This document shows, in pieces, positions 57,542 through 64,000 of a stretch of DNA of 64,000 bases. The number at the start of each line of letters is the position of its first letter. The first letter of the stretch is position 1. The position numbers and the translations under genes were made by a program. The notes under the pieces were generated by a model, which saw only the letters and a list, made by a program, of their open reading frames with translations, was not told the origin of the DNA and did no database searches. The DNA comes from Enterococcus sp. MMGLQ5-1 (GTDB lineage Bacteria > Bacillota > Bacilli > Lactobacillales > Streptococcaceae), in NCBI RefSeq assembly GCF_013155265.1, contig NZ_JABJXU010000004.1:62001-126000 (forward strand). Reading direction: 5' to 3'.

Positions 57542-58498
57542 ATGAAAATAGCTATTGTTGGTGCTGGAGCCATGGGAAGTATGATTGCAGCATATCTTAA
57601 AAAAGGTGGTGCCGAGGTGTCATTAATCGCACCATTAAAAGGTAATCATGCAATGACTATTAAACAAAAAGGATTAAATATAATATCTCACAATGAATCT
57701 GAAATAGTTCCTATTGATGTTGTCACTTCGTATAAGAATTTACCTACTATGGATTATGTCATAATCTTAGTTAAAGGTACTGTAACCAATAACGTACTAA
57801 AGGATATTCAACCAATAGTTGGTACGTATACATTTATTTGTACATTACAAAATGGACTTGGTAATGAGGAACTTATTGCTCACCAATATGGAGAAGAACG
57901 GACACTATATGGTTGCTTGAATATGTCAAGCGTTATTCAGCAAGCTGGCGTTATTGCTGGTGAATTGTTTGAGGGAGTAAATATATATCTCGGAAGCATA
58001 ACAAAAAAAAGATTACAACAGGAAGCTTGCGAAGTTTTAGCTGCTTGTTTTGAAAACGGTGGCGTTCGTACTTCATTTGATGAGAAACAAATTGATCTCA
58101 ACATTTGGAACAAGTTAATGATGAATATTGTTATTAATGCTCCGCTAGCATTATTGAGAATTCAAGTCGGAGAAGCTTGTCGTGATGAGAAATTTATTAA
58201 ATTAGCCAAACATTTGGTTGAAGAAACGATAAAAATTGCTTACGCGAAAAATATATGTGAATTAGATAAGAAAAATTTTTTCGAAAAAACTTTACCTTCT
58301 GTTGCAGAAACTGCTAAAAATCATTTTCCATCGATGGCTCAAGATATGATAATCCATAGAAATCAAACCGAAATAGAAAATTTAAATGGCGCAATTTCTA
58401 GATTGGGTAAAGAATTCAATATTCCTACTCCTTATAACGATACAATAACGATGTTAGTTAAAATTTACGAAAATCATTATGATAAACAGTATATTTAA
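57542..58498 (+). CDS. Ketopantoate reductase-like (PanE/ApbA) oxidoreductase
   Basis: It is 318 aa with an N-terminal Rossmann fold (IVGAGAMGSMIAAYLKKGG) and the helical C-terminal domain with WNKLMMNIVINAPLALL and the conserved Lys/Asn/Glu set (NKLMMN, E-x-N-L-N-G). It may reduce 2-ketopantoate in pantothenate synthesis, or a related 2-keto acid, as several paralogues do. Start ATG 57542 follows AAGGAG. No panB or panC lies nearby, and the setting in a likely island argues that it may not be the housekeeping PanE. Confidence 0.85.
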   Translation: MKIAIVGAGAMGSMIAAYLKKGGAEVSLIAPLKGNHAMTIKQKGLNIISHNESEIVPIDVVTSYKNLPTMDYVIILVKGTVTNNVLKDIQPIVGTYTFICTLQNGLGNEELIAHQYGEERTLYGCLNMSSVIQQAGVIAGELFEGVNIYLGSITKKRLQQEACEVLAACFENGGVRTSFDEKQIDLNIWNKLMMNIVINAPLALLRIQVGEACRDEKFIKLAKHLVEETIKIAYAKNICELDKKNFFEKTLPSVAETAKNHFPSMAQDMIIHRNQTEIENLNGAISRLGKEFNIPTPYNDTITMLVKIYENHYDKQYI

Positions 58499-58588
58499 TT
58501 AATTTTTAATTAAATTATTACTAGTGGTGTTTAATGATTTATAAAAAAGATACTGTAACATATGTGCTTATTTAACTGGAGAATTAGT

Positions 58589-58675
58589 ATGAAAATCTTA
58601 GGAATAACAGGTGCTGTTATACTTATAATATATGCTATCGTACTGCTATACATTACTCGGTATGAAGAGAAATGA
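58589..58675 (+). CDS. 28-aa single-helix membrane peptide
   Basis: ATG 58589 lies five bases after GGAGAA and encodes 28 residues: a Met-Lys start, a continuous hydrophobic stretch (ITGAVILIIYAIVLLYI), then a short charged tail (TRYEEK). This is a classical small membrane protein. It lies 90 bp after the reductase gene and converges on the minus-strand LysR gene seven bases away. Function unknown; the frame is short and could be chance. Confidence 0.5.
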   Translation: MKILGITGAVILIIYAIVLLYITRYEEK

Positions 58676-58681
58676 AAAAGA

Positions 58682-59560
58682 TTAAATTAATTCATCTTTT
58701 TTTAATACAATAAAATCGATAAACTTTTTACTTGCTATAGGCAAAGCATCTTTATCTTTGTAGCCTATGGCTATTTTTCTCATAATCGGTTCGGTTATTG
58801 GAATAGATACAATATCTGCTTTGGCATTTTCAACCATTAATTTGGCTAAAATACTAATTCCCAATCCCGCTTCAACCATTTTCATAATGGCATAGTCATC
58901 ATGCAATGTATACTTTATGTTAGGTGTCAGTTCGTATTTTTGGAAAGCGTTCAAGGGTTCGTTATAATGTCCTTCTTCTAATAATATAAATGGCTCTTTA
59001 CTTATTTGAAACAAATCTACTTGTGGTAGAGTGGCTAGTTGGTGCTTTTTGGGTAAAACCGCCAACATTTCGCCACTTTTAATGGAGACTGTTTCCAATT
59101 TAGTTACTGCATTGGGTGTAATAAAACCAAAGTCAACTGTTCCCTCTTTTATCCATTGCTGAATAGAAGAATAATCCCCTTGATAAAGAATGAATTGAAC
59201 TTTTGGAAAATCAATTTGAAATTCTCTTATTAACTCTGGTAGCCAATACGCAGTCACACTAGCTATGGCACCAATACGAATCGTTCCTGTTCCTAGTCCT
59301 TTTATTTCATTAACTTTTTCTTTCATAATTTGAAATTGAACAATGCTTCTTTCGATATAAGGATATAACTCTTTTCCTTCTTTCGTTAATTCTACACCTG
59401 CTCTTGAACGGCTTAAAAGTTTTATTGATAATTCATTTTCTAAGGAAGAAATTGTTTGACTTAGTGACGATTGCGTGTATCCGAGAATATTGGCTGCCTT
59501 AGTAAAACTACCAATTTCAACAATTTTTTGCAAAATAATATAAGGATTCATTATATCCAT
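58682..59560 (-). CDS. LysR-family transcriptional regulator
   Basis: It is 292 aa with the N-terminal winged HTH (SFTKAANILGYTQSSLSQTI at about 18-37, then LENELSIKLLSRSRAGVELT) and the substrate-binding domain with GTIRIGAIASV. I use ATG 59560; ATG 59551 is an alternative and no RBS is clearly better. It is divergent from ybaK-eamA-phzF across 104 bp, the classic LysR layout, so those genes are its likely targets. Confidence 0.88.
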   Translation of the reverse strand: MDIMNPYIILQKIVEIGSFTKAANILGYTQSSLSQTISSLENELSIKLLSRSRAGVELTKEGKELYPYIERSIVQFQIMKEKVNEIKGLGTGTIRIGAIASVTAYWLPELIREFQIDFPKVQFILYQGDYSSIQQWIKEGTVDFGFITPNAVTKLETVSIKSGEMLAVLPKKHQLATLPQVDLFQISKEPFILLEEGHYNEPLNAFQKYELTPNIKYTLHDDYAIMKMVEAGLGISILAKLMVENAKADIVSIPITEPIMRKIAIGYKDKDALPIASKKFIDFIVLKKDELI

Positions 59561-59664
59561 CACTCTTTCTAATATTGTAATTAAAAATATTAATTTAACT
59601 TATTGATAAGAAGATTATATAATAAAAATGGAAGAAAAAAAACTTAAGAATATAGGTGATCATA

Positions 59665-60147
59665 ATGTCATACGAATCAGTCAAACAATTTTTAATTAAA
59701 CATGAGCTAGGCGATCAAATACAAGTAAATGAACATATTGGAGATACTGTAGAGCATGCTGCACAAGTTATTGGCTGTGAACCTGCTCAAATTGCTAAAA
59801 CAATGTCATTTCTTCAAAAAGAAAAGCCAATATTAATCGTTATGGCTGGAGATGCTAAAGTGAATAATCGCAAATATAAAGATGCCTTTCAACAAAAGGC
59901 AAAAATGATTCCTGGATCACAAGTGGAGGATTTAATTGGGCATGTCCCAGGTGCTGTTTGTCCATTTGCTATCAAAAATGGTGTAGAAATTTTCTTAGAT
60001 GTTTCCTTGAAACGATTTAGTACCATCTATACTGCTGGTGGTAGCTTAAATAGTACTGTGCAGTTAACACTACCAGAGCTTGAAGAACTCACGGACTATA
60101 CAAAATGGGTCGACACCTGTACAGGTTGGTATGTGAATCAAGAATAA
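59665..60147 (+). CDS. YbaK/EbsC-type aminoacyl-tRNA deacylase
   Basis: It is 160 aa of the YbaK/ProX editing family, which hydrolyses mischarged Cys- or Ala-tRNA(Pro). Features are the N-terminal helix (SYESVKQFLIKHELGDQIQV), the family Lys/Ala region IAKTMSFLQKEKPILIVMAG, the conserved GAVCPFAIKNGVEIFLD, and the C-terminal YTAGGSLNSTVQLT. Start ATG 59665 follows AGGTGA by five bases. It heads a possible ybaK-eamA-phzF operon. Confidence 0.88.
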   Translation: MSYESVKQFLIKHELGDQIQVNEHIGDTVEHAAQVIGCEPAQIAKTMSFLQKEKPILIVMAGDAKVNNRKYKDAFQQKAKMIPGSQVEDLIGHVPGAVCPFAIKNGVEIFLDVSLKRFSTIYTAGGSLNSTVQLTLPELEELTDYTKWVDTCTGWYVNQE

Positions 60148-60233
60148 TAAAAATAAAATCATCTAAAAAAATAATGACTTGCTGAATTAAGAAAATTATT
60201 TTTGAATAGATAAAAATAATCGAGGGTATGTTT

Positions 60234-61139
60234 ATGAACAGTAATAAAGCAACTTTTTTAATGGTTACTGTGTCTTTAGCTTGGGGTATGTCTTATTTAT
60301 TAATGAAAATTGGCCTCTCTGGCATAGAACCATTCAATCTAATTGGGTTACGATTTGGTATTGCTTTTATAGCAATGATTCTATTATCATGGAAAAAATT
60401 TATTAGAATAAATAAACCAACAATTAAATACGGCTTACTCATGGGTGGCTTATTATTTTTGATATTCTCCTCTTTAGTAATTGGTGTAAAGTACACACCC
60501 GCATCAACTGCTGGTTTTTTAGCTAGTACAACTGTCGTATTTGTACCAATCATTGAAAGTATTGTAAATCGAAAAAAACCAAGTAATTCGATATTCATTA
60601 GCATTTTTATGAGTACTGTAGGTTTATATTTATTAACTGCCAATGGAAACTCTTTACATTTAGGAAAAGGGGCTTTCCTTTGCATACTAACTGCAATTTT
60701 GTATGCATCCTATATCATTATTTTGGATTTTCTTGCTTGTAAAAAAGAAATTGATTTATTTTTGGTTAGTATTATTCAACTAGGTGTTACTTCACTTATG
60801 GGATGGGGATTTTCAACTGTTTTTGAAAGACCTTCGCTCCCAAACAATTCTAGTCAATGGCTAGCAATTTTAGCCTTAGGAATCTTTTGCAGTGCTTATG
60901 GGTTTGTGGTGCAACCAATGTCTCAAAAATATTTATCTGCAGTAAAAATTGGATTAATTTTTTCTCTGGAACCTGTTTTTTCTGCATTACTTTCATTTCT
61001 TTTTATCCATGAAGTATTGGAAATTAGAGGTTATTTTGGTGCATTGTTAATATTAATATCTATACTATATGCTCAATTCTCATCTGGGAAGAAAACTTTT
61101 AAAGATCAAAACACTAAATTAGCAAAAGAAATTTATTAA
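60234..61139 (+). CDS. EamA/DMT-family transporter
   Basis: It is 301 aa with ten predicted helices in two EamA repeats (LAWGMSYLLMKIGLSGIEPF near the start; the second has SLEPVFSALLSFLFIHEVLE). The family exports amino acids or metabolites. I use ATG 60234, seven bases after GAGGG; ATG 60228 is possible. It lies 86 bp after ybaK and 28 bp before phzF. Its substrate is unknown but may be the product of the PhzF enzyme or an amino-acid analogue. Confidence 0.87.
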   Translation: MNSNKATFLMVTVSLAWGMSYLLMKIGLSGIEPFNLIGLRFGIAFIAMILLSWKKFIRINKPTIKYGLLMGGLLFLIFSSLVIGVKYTPASTAGFLASTTVVFVPIIESIVNRKKPSNSIFISIFMSTVGLYLLTANGNSLHLGKGAFLCILTAILYASYIIILDFLACKKEIDLFLVSIIQLGVTSLMGWGFSTVFERPSLPNNSSQWLAILALGIFCSAYGFVVQPMSQKYLSAVKIGLIFSLEPVFSALLSFLFIHEVLEIRGYFGALLILISILYAQFSSGKKTFKDQNTKLAKEIY

Positions 61140-61167
61140 TAAAAATAGAAGCATTGGAGGAAATATT

Positions 61168-62022
61168 ATGAAGGAGTTATTATTTCAACAAATTGATGTT
61201 TTTACAAAAAAATCTTTTAAAGGGAATCCTGTAGCAGTTATTCTTGAAGGTGATAATCTTTCGACAAAAGAGATGCAAACTATTGCAAACTGGATGAACC
61301 TTTCTGAAACAACTTTCATCTGTCGTTCAAGTGATCCAATGGCAGATTATAAGTTAAGGATATTTAGTACTCAAAGTGAGTTGCCTTTTGCTGGACATCC
61401 CACCATCGGTTCCGCATTTGCTTTTTATAATCAGAATAAAGAAAATCTAAAAAAAGACTATATCATTCAAGAATGTGGTCAAGGGTTAATAAAAATATAT
61501 ATCGAATCTGATAAGATATTTTTAACACTTCCAGAATATAAAATTAAAGAAATTCAACGTAACCAAATAGAACAGTTTTCAGAAGCTTTAGGCATTCCAG
61601 TTGAAAGTATTAAAGAACATGCCATTATCGATGTAGGGGCTGTATGGATAACTCTACAAATAACCAATGGACAAGAAGTTATCTCTTTGCGTCCGGATTT
61701 TAAAAAAATATCAGCACTTACTAAAGAAGTTACTGGTTTAACAATTTTTGGATTAAATGACTTAAATGATGAGAGCGATATGGAAGTTCGTTCTTTCGCG
61801 CCTAATGAAGGGGCAAATGAAGATCCAGTCTGTGGAAGCGGAAATGGATGCGTGGCAATTTTGGTCAAAAACAAAAAATTAATTTCAAACAAAAACTATG
61901 TTGCTAGTCAGGGAATATGTATGGGAAGGGATGGGAAAGTTGAAATAAAATATCAAGATGATGGTGAGATATTACTTGGTGGAGATGCCGTGACCTGCAT
62001 TCAAGGTTTTTTAAAGTTGTAA
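61168..62022 (+). CDS. PhzF-family isomerase/epimerase-like protein
   Basis: It is 284 aa of the diaminopimelate-epimerase-like PhzF fold. The start VDVF-type motif is QIDVFTKKSFKGNPVAVIL; the catalytic Glu is in LSETTF; AGHPTIGSAFAF and DPVCGSGNGCVA are the two family loops. Most PhzF relatives in Firmicutes have no assigned reaction, and phenazine synthesis is unlikely here because no other phz gene is present. GGAGG precedes the ATG. A terminator follows at 62201. Confidence 0.87.
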   Translation: MKELLFQQIDVFTKKSFKGNPVAVILEGDNLSTKEMQTIANWMNLSETTFICRSSDPMADYKLRIFSTQSELPFAGHPTIGSAFAFYNQNKENLKKDYIIQECGQGLIKIYIESDKIFLTLPEYKIKEIQRNQIEQFSEALGIPVESIKEHAIIDVGAVWITLQITNGQEVISLRPDFKKISALTKEVTGLTIFGLNDLNDESDMEVRSFAPNEGANEDPVCGSGNGCVAILVKNKKLISNKNYVASQGICMGRDGKVEIKYQDDGEILLGGDAVTCIQGFLKL

Positions 62023-62200
62023 TAATTATCAAAAATTTTTTTGAGATTCACTAATTGATACTATGCCAATAATAATTATTTAATATTATAAAGAATTATC
62101 GGACAATTTTGAGTATTTTGTTGACAATTAATTTAACAATTTATAGTTTTATGAAGTATTTTCACTGATAAATTTTATTCTTTTTTGAAAGTAATAATAT

Positions 62201-62234
62201 AAAAAAACAACTGATGATTTTGTCAGTTGTTTTT
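62201..62234. terminator. Terminator of the ybaK-eamA-phzF operon
   Basis: AAAAACAACTGA (62203-62214) pairs exactly with TCAGTTGTTTTT (62223-62234) across an 8-nt loop, with A and T runs outside, so it can act on both strands. Confidence 0.8.
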
Positions 62235-62243
62235 AAGTTATAG

Positions 62244-62406
62244 TTTGCTATTAATTATTGTCGTGCTTTTTATGAAATTTTTGGTGAGTATCATATTGTT
62301 GAAGTGAATGGTAAAGAAAGATTAACTGCTATTGAAAATCAATAGAGAAATGTTTAGAAAATGGTGTGATGAAAATTTAGCAGAAGCATTTAGAGAGATT
62401 AAATGA
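62244..62406 (+). pseudogene. C-terminal fragment of an unidentified element-borne protein
   Basis: Without any start or RBS the frame reads YCRAFYEIFGEYHIVEVNGK, reaches TAG at 62343, and one base later in another frame reads REMFRKWCDENLAEAFREIK to TGA at 62404-62406. The two halves look like one protein end broken by a frameshift. I do not know the family. It sits beside tRNA-Thr, where an integrase or excision gene of an island would be expected. Confidence 0.35.
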
Positions 62407-62467
62407 CATCTAGTCTTTGTTCGTTTTTTGTTCGTTTTCATTTAAAAACTTATCTTTTTTTAAAATA

Positions 62468-62492
62468 AAAAACGCCTATAAATAAGCGTTTG
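62468..62492 (-). terminator. Terminator of tRNA-Thr
   Basis: On the minus strand AAACGC, a 9- to 10-nt loop, and GCGTTT followed by TTTATTTT. It lies about 34 bp after the tRNA 3' end. Confidence 0.65.
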
Positions 62493-62522
62493 TGGAATCT
62501 TTTTTAAGTTTATTTCGTGGAT

Positions 62523-62537
62523 TTAAGCCACTTGCCG
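62523..62537 (+). repeat. tRNA-Thr side of the direct repeat
   Basis: TTAAGCCACTTGCCG covers the 3' acceptor arm of tRNA-Thr and three flanking bases. It is identical to 55061-55075. Confidence 0.6.
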
Positions 62538-62599
62538 GGCTCGAACCGGCGACCCCCACCTTACCATGGTGGTGCTCTACCTAACTGAGCTAAAGCGGC
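62526..62599 (-). tRNA. tRNA-Thr (anticodon GGT)
   Basis: On the minus strand the 74-nt gene folds as a full cloverleaf: acceptor GCCGCTT/AAGTGGC (one G-U), D arm with AGCTCAGTTAGGTAGAGC, anticodon stem CCACC/GGTGG around loop ATGGTAA giving anticodon GGT for ACC codons, and T arm GCCGGTTCGAGCCCGGC. The discriminator is T and CCA is not encoded. Its 3' end faces the likely island. Confidence 0.92.
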
Positions 62600-62753
62600 G
62601 TACTATATAAATTTAATAAAAAAACTGGTAGCTGTCAATATAATTTTGATGCTTTTTTATTTTTCAGCCATTTATCGCAAAAATTAGACCACTTAACTCA
62701 GAAAGCTTTATTTTGATTTTAAAGCGGCTATGATAAGGGTGAGGTGAGAGAGA

Positions 62754-63650
62754 ATGGCAATTATTGAAACAAGACAGTTAACCAAAAAATATGGTGAACA
62801 GCTTGCAGTTAATCAGCTTAATATTCAAATAAAATCAGGTAGTTTAACTGCCTATTTAGGTACAAATGGCGCTGGTAAATCGACAACAATTAGGATGTTA
62901 ACAGGAACACTCCAACCAACTTCTGGCGAAATTCTTTATAATGGTAAGTTGAATCATTCATCCATCAAAATTGGTGTGGTCTTTCAAAATAGTGTCTTGG
63001 ATGATGAATTGACCGTAATGGAAAATTTATTGCTCCGTGCTGAAATGTACCATCACGTTGACCAAAAACGCTTAGATGAATTAATCACAAAAATCGGAAT
63101 TAATGAATATGCACAAAAGAAATATGGTCGCTTATCAGGGGGGATGCGGCGTAAGGTTGATATTGCAAGAGCATTGATTCATCAGCCTGAAATCTTATTT
63201 TTAGATGAACCAACTACTGGTCTTGATCTGCAATCGCGAAAAGAAATATGGCAGTTACTGAACGCTCTAAAGGAATCGGAAAATATTGGTATTTTACTCA
63301 CAACGCATTATTTAGAAGAGGCTGAATATGCGGATAGTGTTTATATTTTGGAAAATGGGCAGCTACTTGAAGCAGGAACTGCGGAAAGCTTAAAGCGGAA
63401 GTATAGTACGCCAATGGTTTGGTTAAAGGTTAAAGATAAGACTAATTTAAAATTAAGCATTGATCAAAAGCAAATTGTGGGTGAGGACGATCGTGGAATT
63501 TGTATTAATGTAAAAAATATAATAGAAATGTTTGATTTATTTGAAGCAGAGCGCCATAACATTATTGATTTTACTTATCAGCCTATCGGCATGAATGAGG
63601 TTTTTTTAAAGGTAACGGGAAGGAATTTTAATCATGATAGCAATCGTTAA
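62754..63650 (+). CDS. ABC transporter ATP-binding protein (DrrA/CcmA type)
   Basis: It is 298 aa with Walker A GTNGAGKST, Q-loop VVFQNSVLD, signature LSGGMRRKVDIARAL, Walker B ILFLDEPTTGLD and switch His in LTTHYLEEAEYADSV. A C-terminal extension of about 85 residues (from ~215) is typical of DrrA-type drug or polysaccharide exporters. It overlaps the permease start by 17 bp. GAGGTGAGAGAG precedes the ATG. Confidence 0.92.
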   Translation: MAIIETRQLTKKYGEQLAVNQLNIQIKSGSLTAYLGTNGAGKSTTIRMLTGTLQPTSGEILYNGKLNHSSIKIGVVFQNSVLDDELTVMENLLLRAEMYHHVDQKRLDELITKIGINEYAQKKYGRLSGGMRRKVDIARALIHQPEILFLDEPTTGLDLQSRKEIWQLLNALKESENIGILLTTHYLEEAEYADSVYILENGQLLEAGTAESLKRKYSTPMVWLKVKDKTNLKLSIDQKQIVGEDDRGICINVKNIIEMFDLFEAERHNIIDFTYQPIGMNEVFLKVTGRNFNHDSNR

Positions 63651-64000
63651 ACGTAATTGTAAAATTTATTTTAATAATCGGACGAATGTATTATTTTCAT
63701 TGCTTGGCTCATTGATTGTTTTTGCACTTTATGTGCTTTTTTTAAGAGAAAATACGATTTCTCAAGTTGAACAGCTGAAAAATGGTGCTCTGTTAATTGA
63801 TATGTGGCTGCTTGGTGGCATTTTGGCAGTAACCGCCCTGACGACCTCTCTTTCGACTTTAGGTCAAATGATTCGTGATAAGGCACAAAACAAATTTATG
63901 GATTTTTCGATTACCGACACCGCTCCTTTTTCATTATTGGCAGGCTATTTTTTCAGTGCTGTTATTATTTCAGTGCTAATGCAGCTTGTTGTTTTCATAG
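63634..64000 (+). CDS. ABC-2-type permease, 3' end cut by the window
   Basis: ATG 63634 lies inside the end of the ATPase gene with AAGGAA upstream and opens a frame that is still open at the window end (122 codons seen). It begins MIAIVKRNCKIYFNNRTNVL, then a membrane helix (about 21-41), a soluble loop, and more hydrophobic segments (LLGGILAVTALTTSL; ALSLLAGYFF-like). This is the standard beginning of an ABC-2 permease partner of the preceding ATPase. Confidence 0.85.
   Translation, partial: MIAIVKRNCKIYFNNRTNVLFSLLGSLIVFALYVLFLRENTISQVEQLKNGALLIDMWLLGGILAVTALTTSLSTLGQMIRDKAQNKFMDFSITDTAPFSLLAGYFFSAVIISVLMQLVVFI

Larger units (their letters stand above)
62023..62753. other. 731-bp region with tRNA-Thr, terminators and a gene fragment
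   Basis: It contains the phzF terminator (62201-62234), a decayed protein fragment (62244-62406), the tRNA-Thr gene and its terminator on the minus strand, and the promoter region of the following ABC transporter. This is the right edge of the likely island. Confidence 0.6.

Overview
The window is low-GC Gram-positive DNA with AGGAGG-type ribosome sites, TTG/GTG starts and many extended -10 promoters. The gene order gmk-rpoZ-priA-def-fmt-rsmB-stp-prkC, the mreC-mreD-CHAP-protein cluster, the sorbose and cellobiose-type PTS operons and the FemX pair point to Lactobacillales. A Streptococcaceae (Lactococcus-like) relative is my best guess: mreCD followed by a PcsB-like CHAP protein is typical there, and coaBC, rsgA and rpe are absent from the gmk-prkC block. 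The Zur-type operator is less typical of that family, so the genus stays open.

Layout: 0.1-0.6 kb dispersed repeat copy A and a 48-aa minus-strand gene; 0.8-9.9 kb nucleotide/transcription/translation genes ending in the Stp phosphatase and PASTA kinase; 9.9-12 kb repeat copy B, nagB with a NagR-like operator, a C26 amidotransferase; 12.2-16.2 kb aconitase and isocitrate dehydrogenase; 16.8-22.2 kb cell-wall cluster mreC-mreD-PcsB-like-FemX-FemX; 22.2-29.6 kb repeat copy C, a small unknown gene, an APC permease, a polysaccharide deacetylase and a MacAB-like ABC exporter; 29.7-32.1 kb a zinc-starvation operon behind a Zur box (zinc-free S14, unknown 133-aa protein, CobW GTPase, NusG-domain-II protein, 39-aa basic protein); 32.1-34.9 kb ArsR sensor plus Cys-rich P1B ATPase; 35-42 kb HAD phosphatase, then the L-sorbose regulon (SorC, SorD, mannose-class PTS, SorE) with cre and operator sites; 42-47 kb TPM protein, LacI regulator, GRP sugar transporter and GH32 sucrase around a 34-bp perfect palindrome; 47-54.9 kb repeat copy D, a LicR/BglG-type regulator and a divergent Lac-class PTS with two GH1 enzymes.

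From 55.06 to 62.54 kb the DNA looks like a decayed genomic island. It is bounded by tRNA-Thr(GGT) and a 15-bp direct repeat of that tRNA's 3' end, and it carries a ParA fragment, a frameshifted IS3-family orfA, a DUF1349 protein, a PanE-like reductase, a LysR regulator, YbaK, an EamA transporter and PhzF. The window ends in an ABC transporter whose permease is cut by the boundary.

The most notable observations are: (1) a dispersed ~0.22-0.45-kb repeat with inverted ends, each copy placed at an operon 3' end so that its terminal hairpin can act as terminator; (2) a GH1 paralogue whose acid/base glutamate is glutamine, as in plant myrosinases; (3) a Zur-controlled operon containing two uncharacterised small proteins; (4) the tRNA-Thr island. 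No CRISPR array, intact IS or prophage was seen.
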